A DNA stretch of 7,951 nucleotides, from positions 1 to 7,951 of the forward strand of contig DDBN01000015.1 in assembly GCA_002333145.1 (NCBI GenBank), in the 5' to 3' direction. Position 1 is the stretch's first letter. The number at the start of each line of letters is the position of its first letter. The notes below the pieces were generated by a model, which was not told the DNA's origin, ran no database searches, and saw nothing but the letters and a program-made list of their open reading frames with translations. The DNA is from Moraxellaceae bacterium UBA2031. GTDB taxonomy: Bacteria; Pseudomonadota; Gammaproteobacteria; Pseudomonadales; Moraxellaceae. The translations under genes were made by a program, and so were the position numbers. Shown here one piece after another: positions 1 to 5,726 of the stretch.

Positions 1-1196
1 TCGGTACGTGTTTTACCGTAGGCAATAACCTTGGCAACCATTGGATCATAGTGTGGGCTGACTTCACCTGCTTCGCGCATGCCATGATCGATACGCACGC
101 CAGGAATATTGGCGGGCTGCCAGCGCAATACCTTGCCAGTTTGCGGCAAGAAGTTTGCACCCGGATCTTCAGCATACAAACGCACTTCGATAGCTGCACC
201 AGATAAGGTGATTTCGTGCTGCTGCAGCGGCAGGAGTTCGCCATTGGCCACGCGCAACTGCCATTCAACCAGATCTTGGCCGGTGACGAGTTCGGTGACG
301 GGGTGCTCAACCTGCAAACGCGTGTTCATTTCTAGAAAGTAGAAATGGTTGTCTTTGTCGAGAAGGAATTCGACCGTACCGGCGCCAACATAGTTCACGC
401 TCTTTGCAGCAGCAACGGCCGCCTCGCCCATTTTCTGACGCAGCTCAGGCGTCATGACGGGGCAGGGGGATTCTTCCACTACTTTTTGGTGACGACGCTG
501 AATAGAGCAATCACGCTCACCCAGGTAAACGCAGTTACCGTGAGTGTCACCAAAGATCTGAATTTCGACGTGACGCGGGGCAATCACCGCTTTTTCCAGA
601 ATCAGTTCACCAGAGCCAAAAGCATTCTGTGCTTCTGATCGGGCAGTGGACAATGCCGCCGGTAATTCATCCGCGCTGTTCACAAGGCGCATGCCACGAC
701 CACCACCACCGGCAGAGGCTTTGACCATAACGGGAAAACCGATACGCGCTGCATGCTGGATAAATGTTGCATCTGCCTGATCGATGCCTTCATAGCCAGG
801 AACGCAGGGCACTTTGGCTTCGATCATGCGCACTTTTGAAATGCGCTTGCTGCCCATTAGCTCAATCGCTTCGGGGCTTGGGCCGATAAAAGTAATGCCG
901 TGGTCGATACAGGCTTGGGCAAATTGTTCATTCTCAGAGAGAAAGCCATAACCAGGATGCACGGCATCCGCACCGGTCTTGCGACAGGCATCAAGAATGG
1001 CATCAACCCGTAGGTAGGACTCCGACACTTTTGCCGGGCCAATGCACACGGCTTCATCTGCTTCTTGCACATGCAGTGCACCGGCATCAGCTTCCGAATA
1101 TACCGCAACGGTGCGGTAGCCAAGGGCACGGGCTGTACGCATGACACGGCAGGCAATTTCGCCTCGGTTTGCTACCAGTACTTTGGTAAATGCCAT
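1..1196 (-). CDS. atuF: AtuF, geranyl-CoA carboxylase alpha subunit (biotin carboxylase part), 3' end cut by window
   Basis: The biotin-containing alpha subunit uses ATP and bicarbonate to carboxylate biotin; the beta subunit then transfers the carboxyl group to geranyl-CoA. The window encodes the first 398 residues plus two bases of the next codon, about 60% of the roughly 650-residue family length. Most of the biotin carboxylase domain is present: N-terminal VLVANRGEIA, HPGYGFLSEN, probable ATP-site Lys117 and Lys159, glycine loop GGGGRGM at 163-169, ERDCSIQRRHQK ending at Lys238, metal ligands Glu276 and Glu289, and EMNTRLQVEHP (289-299) containing Arg293. The AEDP motif follows near the edge. 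The biotin carrier domain with its AMKM-type lysine lies outside the window. The start at 1196 is set by the conserved MAFTKVLVANRGE opening and an AGGA ribosome site. A 15-base gap separates it from atuE. Biotin carboxylase is certain; geranyl rather than methylcrotonyl specificity is inferred from the neighbours. Confidence 0.93.
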   Translation of the reverse strand, partial: MAFTKVLVANRGEIACRVMRTARALGYRTVAVYSEADAGALHVQEADEAVCIGPAKVSESYLRVDAILDACRKTGADAVHPGYGFLSENEQFAQACIDHGITFIGPSPEAIELMGSKRISKVRMIEAKVPCVPGYEGIDQADATFIQHAARIGFPVMVKASAGGGGRGMRLVNSADELPAALSTARSEAQNAFGSGELILEKAVIAPRHVEIQIFGDTHGNCVYLGERDCSIQRRHQKVVEESPCPVMTPELRQKMGEAAVAAAKSVNYVGAGTVEFLLDKDNHFYFLEMNTRLQVEHPVTELVTGQDLVEWQLRVANGELLPLQQHEITLSGAAIEVRLYAEDPGANFLPQTGKVLRWQPANIPGVRIDHGMREAGEVSPHYDPMVAKVIAYGKTRT

Positions 1197-1205
1197 TTCA
1201 TTAAT

Positions 1206-1209
1206 TCCT
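1206..1209 (-). promoter_or_regulatory. Ribosome binding site of atuF
   Basis: AGGA on the minus strand lies 9 bases before the atuF ATG at 1196. A nearer out-of-frame ATG at 1201 would be only 4 bases away and reads nine codons before a TAG. The homologous N-terminus of biotin carboxylases supports the ATG at 1196. Confidence 0.65.
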
Positions 1210-1211
1210 GA

Positions 1212-2021
1212 TCATTCAGCCCATTTGGCAGGGCGTTTCTGTACAAAAGCCATGGTGCCTTCGGCACCCTCCGGGCTAGCAACTGCGTGGGCAAAAAGCT
1301 TTGCTGCATCATCCAGAAGGGATTCCAGCGGCTCGCAGCCAACCCGATGCAGTAATGCTTTGGTATTACGGTTGGCGGCAGGGGCGCACTTTCTTATCTG
1401 GCCAAGCGTTTGAGTCAGAGCCGAATCAAGTACATAGGTATCGGCAACCACTTGATGCACGATACCAAGTCGAGCGGCTTCGCTACCGTTGAAACGGCCG
1501 CCAAGAAGCGCCAGACGACGGGCCTGAGTCATCCCGATGCGCTGAAGCACAAAGGGGGCAATCTGGGCAGGAATAATTCCCAGACTGGTTTCTGGTAGAC
1601 CAAACTGTGCACTTTCAAGTGCAATCGCCACATCAGAAACGCAGGCAAGGCCAAAGCCGCCACCGAGCACGGCACCTTCAAGCAATGCAACGACAACCTG
1701 CGGTGCATGGTCGACCTGTGTGAGCATGTGACCAAATGCGCGATTCAACTCGGCGTACGCATCATCATTACCGCTTTCGGCAGCACGCATACGCGCACCT
1801 GCCATATCTTTGATATCACCGCCGGCGCAGAAGTGACCATTGGCGCCGCGCAACACCACAACACGAATGTCTTCGCTATTTTCGATGGCGGTGAACACGG
1901 CACGAAGGTCCTGCGTCATCTGCAGGCTCATGGCATTGCGTGATTCTGGGCGGTTCAGCGTGATATGGAGGGCAAAGCCTTCCTCACGCAACTCCAGAGT
2001 ATCTGTCGTTGGCAATTGCAT
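1212..2021 (-). CDS. atuE: AtuE, isohexenylglutaconyl-CoA hydratase (crotonase family)
   Basis: This 269-residue protein has the normal length of an enoyl-CoA hydratase. In the atu pathway AtuE adds water to isohexenylglutaconyl-CoA, giving 3-hydroxy-3-isohexenylglutaryl-CoA, in parallel with methylglutaconyl-CoA hydratase of leucine breakdown. Visible signs are ITLNRPESRNAM (20-31), the CoA and oxyanion-hole motif HFCAGGDIKDM (63-73), a second oxyanion element GAVLGGGFGLA (116-126), and FGLPETSLGIIPA (140-152) carrying Glu144. Glu144 aligns with one of the two catalytic glutamates of crotonases. The other glutamate position is Gly124, a change I also recall in LiuC-type hydratases. The start at 2021 follows the atuD stop by only 2 bases, and its ribosome site lies inside atuD. 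The crotonase call is certain; the substrate is inferred from the operon. Confidence 0.92.
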   Translation of the reverse strand: MQLPTTDTLELREEGFALHITLNRPESRNAMSLQMTQDLRAVFTAIENSEDIRVVVLRGANGHFCAGGDIKDMAGARMRAAESGNDDAYAELNRAFGHMLTQVDHAPQVVVALLEGAVLGGGFGLACVSDVAIALESAQFGLPETSLGIIPAQIAPFVLQRIGMTQARRLALLGGRFNGSEAARLGIVHQVVADTYVLDSALTQTLGQIRKCAPAANRNTKALLHRVGCEPLESLLDDAAKLFAHAVASPEGAEGTMAFVQKRPAKWAE

Positions 2022-2023
2022 TT

Positions 2024-3190
2024 TTATTCAGCCTTCTTTTTCTTGCTGGGCAGAATGTTCATCAGTTTGCAGATGATGCCCAGCATGATTTCGTCGGCAC
2101 CACCACCAATGGAGGCAAGGCGACCATCACGGTATAGCTGCCCGGCAGGGTTATCCCACATGAAGCCCATGCCACCCCAGTATTGCAGGCAGGAGTCGGA
2201 CACTTCACGGACCAAACGGCCACCTTTCAGTTTTGCCATGGAGGCCAGGCGGGTAACATCTTCACCAGCAATGTGCTGCTCACAGGCTTGATACACAAGC
2301 GCGCGCAAGCATTCGATCTCGGTTTGTAGTTCAGCCATGCGGAAGTGCACTGCCTGATTGTCGATCAGAGGCTGACCGAACGTTGAGCGTTGACGGCAGT
2401 ATTCGATGGTTGTATCGACACAGGCTTGCAGACCGCCGAGGGCATTAGCCGCCCCCCACAGGCGCTCTTCTTGGAACTGCATCATCTGCATCATGAAGCC
2501 CATACCTTCGGCGCCGATACGGTTGCTCTGTGGTACACGTACATTGTCAAAGAATACCTGAGCGGTGTCTGACGAACGCATACCAAGCTTGTCCAGTTTT
2601 TCCGAGAATGTGATGCCAGGGGTTTTGGCCGGCACGATAATCAGCGACTTGTTGACGTGCGGTTTATCGTTGGACGTATTGGCCAGCAGACAGAAAAAAT
2701 CGGCTTGGGTGGCGTTGGTGATCCACATTTTGGTGCCATTGATGATGTAGTCATCACCATCCTTGACAGCAGTTGTCTTGATGGCAGCAACATCGGACCC
2801 GGCATGCGGCTCGGAAACAGCAATTGCTGCTACAAAATCGCCGGCAATCGCAGGAACCAGAAATTTTTGCTTGAGTTCGTCGGAGCCAAAACGTGCAATG
2901 GCAGGAGTTGCCATATCTGTTTGTACGCCAATGGCCAATGGGACACCACCACAGCGGGCGCGACCAATTTCATCAGCGACAACGATATTGTAGGAATAAT
3001 CCAGACCCATGCCGCCGTATTCGACGGGCTTACAGATGCCGAGCAGACCCAGATTGCCCATTTTCTTGAAAAGTTCATGAGCCGGGAAGGGACCATTTTC
3101 TTCCCATTCTTTTACATAAGGGTTAATTTCTTTTTCAACAAAGGCACGAGTGGTGCGCCGCAGCTCTTCGTGTTCTTGCGTAAACTTCAT
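2024..3190 (-). CDS. atuD: AtuD, citronellyl-CoA dehydrogenase (acyl-CoA dehydrogenase family)
   Basis: This FAD enzyme removes two hydrogens from citronellyl-CoA to give geranyl-CoA and passes the electrons to electron-transfer flavoprotein. At 388 residues it has the usual length. The all-alpha N-terminal domain is followed by the FAD/substrate motif AVSEPHAGSDVAAIKTTA (124-141), the middle beta domain with MWITNA (155-160), GMRSSDTAQVFFDNVRVP (203-220), and the C-terminal helical domain with RSTFGQPL (268-275), QYWGGMGF (336-343) and YRDGR (353-357). The glutamate usual in YEGT-type family members is replaced by Gly363 in IGGGADEI. Glu242 in QEERL occupies the place used as catalytic base in isovaleryl-CoA dehydrogenase, which fits a beta-methyl-branched substrate. 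The tail is lysine rich (SKKKKAE). A good ribosome site (GGAGAAG, 3195-3201) supports the start. It lies 39 bases after atuC, the largest gap between genes of the operon. Confidence 0.93.
   Translation of the reverse strand: MKFTQEHEELRRTTRAFVEKEINPYVKEWEENGPFPAHELFKKMGNLGLLGICKPVEYGGMGLDYSYNIVVADEIGRARCGGVPLAIGVQTDMATPAIARFGSDELKQKFLVPAIAGDFVAAIAVSEPHAGSDVAAIKTTAVKDGDDYIINGTKMWITNATQADFFCLLANTSNDKPHVNKSLIIVPAKTPGITFSEKLDKLGMRSSDTAQVFFDNVRVPQSNRIGAEGMGFMMQMMQFQEERLWGAANALGGLQACVDTTIEYCRQRSTFGQPLIDNQAVHFRMAELQTEIECLRALVYQACEQHIAGEDVTRLASMAKLKGGRLVREVSDSCLQYWGGMGFMWDNPAGQLYRDGRLASIGGGADEIMLGIICKLMNILPSKKKKAE
2032..2037 (-). promoter_or_regulatory. Ribosome binding site of atuE, inside the end of atuD
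   Basis: AGAAGG on the minus strand is formed by the Lys-Lys-Ala codons at the end of atuD and lies 10 bases before the atuE ATG at 2021. The AtuD stop codon falls between site and start, an arrangement that favours translational coupling. Confidence 0.55.
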
Positions 3191-3194
3191 GATG

Positions 3195-3201
3195 CTTCTC
3201 C
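3195..3201 (-). promoter_or_regulatory. Ribosome binding site of atuD
   Basis: GGAGAAG on the minus strand lies 4 bases before the ATG at 3190. It is the strongest purine-rich site in the operon and lies in the 39-base atuC-atuD gap, so atuD translation need not depend on coupling to atuC. Confidence 0.6.
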
Positions 3202-3229
3202 GTAAAAGGTTTTGGTGGGTAACTGGCCG

Positions 3230-4843
3230 TTAGAATCGCGCCACACCAAAACTGTTGGGGTTCAATTGGCGTTGGTCGCCTTCATTGATCGTTTGTAGCA
3301 GGAATACGAGTAACCGACGACTGTCCCTCGGGTCAATAAGACCATCGTCGAACAAATGGGCGGTGTTGAATAAGGCGGTTGCTTGAGAGTCCAGTTTGAC
3401 CGCTGTACTTTGCTCAATGAAGTCCAGCATTTGTGGGTTGACTTCGATGCCGGCCTTTATCTGCTTTTGCTCCGTCACAATACGCAGCACCTTACCGGCC
3501 TGAGCGCCACCCATGACAGCGGTACGAGAGTTTGGCCAAGCAAAAATGAAGCGAGGATCAAGACCGCGGCCGCACATGGCGTAGTTGCCCGCGCCGTAAG
3601 AGCCACCGACGACCAGCGATATTTTTGGCACACTGGTGTTGGCAACGGCTTGTATCATCTTGGAGCCATGCTTGATCACGCCGTTCTGTTCCGAGTCCGT
3701 GCCCACCATAAAGCCAGTGGTGTTGTGCAAGAACAGTAGTGGCCGCCTTGTTTGATCACACAATTGAATGAACTGCGAAGCCTTGGCTGCCCCTTGTGGC
3801 GTGATTGGGCCATTGTTAGTGATGATGCCAATGGGGAAGCCGCCAACACGAGCCCAGCCACATACCGTCTGGTTATCGTACTCATTCTTGAACTCAAGGA
3901 AATCAGAGCCATCGACGAGGCGGGCGATGACTTCTTTCATATCGAAGGGGCGCTTCGAGTCGGAAGGTACCAGCCCCAACAGCTCTTCGGCTGGATAAAG
4001 GGGCTCTTCAAAGTCACGCTTTATATCTGGCGTAGTTTCTTTCCAGTTCAGCATGCCCATCACATCACGAATCATGCGGATGGCATCAGAGTCATTTTCG
4101 GCAAGGTATTCAGCGGTGCCGGCCACCTGTGCGTGCATTTCGGCGCCACCCAGTTGTTCTTCAGTGGCGACTTCGCCAGTGGCGGCAAATAGCAAGGGTG
4201 GGCCTGCCAGAAACATCTGACTCCGTTTGCGCACAACCACAACATAATCAGACAAGCCTGGCTGATAAGCACCACCCGCGGTGGCATTGCCATGTACTAC
4301 TGAGAGCAGAGGAATGCCGGCCGCAGAAAGGCGAGCCTGATTGGCAAATGAGCGAGCCCCTTCAACAAAAATTTCGCCAGCATAGTTCAAATTGGCGCCA
4401 CCGGACTCCGTTAGGGTGACGATGGGCAATTTGTTTTCTAAGGCAATTTTTTGCAGACGCAATGTTTTATACAAGCCAGCAGGAGAAATAGTGCCTCCCT
4501 TGATGGCGCTGTTGCTAGCAGTGACCATGCAACGAACGCCACTCACATAGCCGATACCGGCAATAATGCCGCCGCCTGCATCTGAACCGTCTTTGTCGTC
4601 ATGCATCTGGTAGCCGGCGAGGCCGCAAAGCTCCACAAATGGAGAGCCCGGGTCTAGCAGTAATTGCACGCGTTCATGCGGCAAAACCTGACCACGCTTA
4701 TCAAATTTTGGCTTGGCATCATAAGATTTATCGACAACTTTTTTTTGGATGCCGCGCATTTCTGCCACGGTTTTCTCTAGCGCCTCACGGTTGGCTAAAA
4801 ATTCGTCGCTGTTGCAATCAATGGTGGATTCGATAATGGGCAT
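3230..4843 (-). CDS. atuC: AtuC, geranyl-CoA carboxylase beta subunit (carboxyltransferase)
   Basis: The beta subunit moves the carboxyl group from biotin on AtuF to the gamma (methyl) carbon of geranyl-CoA. The 537-residue protein spans both crotonase-fold carboxyltransferase halves. The N half has KRGQVLPHERVQLLLDPGS (49-67), ASNSAIKGGTISP (109-121), TESGGANLNYAGE (145-157), NATAGGAYQPGLSDY (186-200) and FLAGPPLLFAATGE (211-224). The C half has FLHNTTGFMVG (371-381), VGGSYGAGNYAMCGRGLDPRF (412-432), AWPNSRTAVMGGAQA (435-449) and DDGLIDPRD (499-507). Compared with methylcrotonyl-CoA carboxylase beta, the stretch after ESGGANL is about three residues shorter and lacks the FPDRDHFGR-type segment, which supports a different acyl pocket. 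Its ATG overlaps the atuB stop by one base (TAATG), and AAGGA at 4853-4857 inside atuB serves as ribosome site. Geranyl-CoA specificity is inferred from context and this pocket difference. Confidence 0.92.
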   Translation of the reverse strand: MPIIESTIDCNSDEFLANREALEKTVAEMRGIQKKVVDKSYDAKPKFDKRGQVLPHERVQLLLDPGSPFVELCGLAGYQMHDDKDGSDAGGGIIAGIGYVSGVRCMVTASNSAIKGGTISPAGLYKTLRLQKIALENKLPIVTLTESGGANLNYAGEIFVEGARSFANQARLSAAGIPLLSVVHGNATAGGAYQPGLSDYVVVVRKRSQMFLAGPPLLFAATGEVATEEQLGGAEMHAQVAGTAEYLAENDSDAIRMIRDVMGMLNWKETTPDIKRDFEEPLYPAEELLGLVPSDSKRPFDMKEVIARLVDGSDFLEFKNEYDNQTVCGWARVGGFPIGIITNNGPITPQGAAKASQFIQLCDQTRRPLLFLHNTTGFMVGTDSEQNGVIKHGSKMIQAVANTSVPKISLVVGGSYGAGNYAMCGRGLDPRFIFAWPNSRTAVMGGAQAGKVLRIVTEQKQIKAGIEVNPQMLDFIEQSTAVKLDSQATALFNTAHLFDDGLIDPRDSRRLLVFLLQTINEGDQRQLNPNSFGVARF

Positions 4844-5712
4844 TAGTTGCTTTCCTTCAGTACGTCGGGAATGAAGGCACGGTGGAATCCGTTGAAGGGT
4901 TCGTTGTTTTTTGCTGGAGGAAAGTCATACATACGCGTTCCCAGCGAAGCGGCGCCATCGATACGAATAGTCACACCGGACACGAAAGATGATGCTGGTG
5001 ACAAGAGGAAGCAATTAACGGCAGATACTTCAGATTCTGTACCCATACGCTTTAGCGGCACATTGCTGGCCAGCTTTGGGATGAGGGCGCGAAAGGCACC
5101 CTGATACGTATCCATGCCCGATGACATGATCCAGCCCGGAGCAACTGCATTCACACGCACGCCACATTGCGCCCATTCCACGGCAGCAGTCTTGGTAAGA
5201 TTGTCGACGCCAGCGCGAGCTGCACCAGAGTGGCCCATGCCCGGCATACCGCCCCACATATCGGCGGTCATGTTCACGATGCTGCCACCGTGATTGGCCA
5301 TCCACTGGTTATACGCTTCGCGCATCATCAGAAAAGTGCCCTGCAAGTTGTTGCGTACCACGGCTTCAAATCCGTTTGCAGAAATCATCGATAACGGTGA
5401 AGGGAACTGACCCCCTGCATTGTTAACGAGGCCATCGAGACGTCCGAAATCACGGATGACGGTAGCGATTGTCTCTTTTACTTGCTCCTCGTTGCGGATG
5501 TCACAGATCAACCCGCGCACCTTGCCGCCATCGCTGGTGATTTCTTCCACGACGCTATCCAGCTTTTCTTGCTTGCGACCGGTGATAACGACCTGAGCAC
5601 CCAGAGCGGCCAGTTCGTGTGCGGTGCAACGACCAATACCGGAGCCACCGCCGGTGACGATGACAACTTTCCCAGCAAAGGCAGTTGGGTTGAAAACTGA
5701 CTGATATTTCAT
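4843..5712 (-). CDS. atuB: AtuB, short-chain dehydrogenase/reductase with PECR-like active site
   Basis: This 289-residue SDR has an N-terminal Rossmann fold with TGGGSGIG (20-27), where NAD(P) binds. Arg46 in TGR after the second strand, CDI (70-72), NNAGG (97-101), VRNN (119-122) and VNAVAPGWI (187-195) are further family marks. AtuB is commonly annotated as a citronellol/citronellal dehydrogenase. The usual YxxxK catalytic pair is absent: Ser162 and Arg166 stand at those places, within GHSGAARAGVDNLTK (160-174), and no tyrosine occurs between 134 and 203. As I recall, the same HSGAARAGV motif marks peroxisomal trans-2-enoyl-CoA reductase (PECR), so an enoyl- or dienoyl-CoA reductase is a real alternative. 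A C-terminal extension after about 255 contains MYDFPP and FNGFHRAF. AGGA at 5720-5723 supports the start; it lies 14 bases after atuA and overlaps atuC by one base. Family certain, reaction uncertain. Confidence 0.85.
   Translation of the reverse strand: MKYQSVFNPTAFAGKVVIVTGGGSGIGRCTAHELAALGAQVVITGRKQEKLDSVVEEITSDGGKVRGLICDIRNEEQVKETIATVIRDFGRLDGLVNNAGGQFPSPLSMISANGFEAVVRNNLQGTFLMMREAYNQWMANHGGSIVNMTADMWGGMPGMGHSGAARAGVDNLTKTAAVEWAQCGVRVNAVAPGWIMSSGMDTYQGAFRALIPKLASNVPLKRMGTESEVSAVNCFLLSPASSFVSGVTIRIDGAASLGTRMYDFPPAKNNEPFNGFHRAFIPDVLKESN
4853..4857 (-). promoter_or_regulatory. Ribosome binding site of atuC, inside the end of atuB
   Basis: AAGGA on the minus strand lies within the last codons of atuB, 9 bases before the atuC ATG at 4843. 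Together with the TAATG stop/start overlap it suggests that atuB and atuC are translated in a coupled way. Confidence 0.6.
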
Positions 5713-5719
5713 GAATATG

Positions 5720-5723
5720 TCCT
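5720..5723 (-). promoter_or_regulatory. Ribosome binding site of atuB
   Basis: AGGA on the minus strand lies 7 bases before the ATG at 5712, in the 14-base gap after atuA. It supports this start over the out-of-register upstream bases. Confidence 0.6.
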
Positions 5724-5726
5724 GAG

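Noticed and set aside
700..713. Short CCACCACCACCGGC tandem repeat
   Set aside because: It simply encodes the glycine loop GGGG of the AtuF ATP-binding site.
2657..3205. 182-codon open frame on the plus strand
   Set aside because: It lies antisense within atuD, whose translation matches acyl-CoA dehydrogenase along its full length; the plus-strand product has no recognisable motif.
3752..4192. 146-codon open frame on the plus strand
   Set aside because: Shadow of atuC on the opposite strand, with no family signature and no ribosome site of note.
1..5712. Reading the cluster as a leucine (liu) operon
   Set aside because: A liu operon would have a MerR regulator and a HMG-CoA lyase, and lacks AtuA and this SDR. 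The gene order with AtuA, AtuB and a divergent TetR gene is that of atu.
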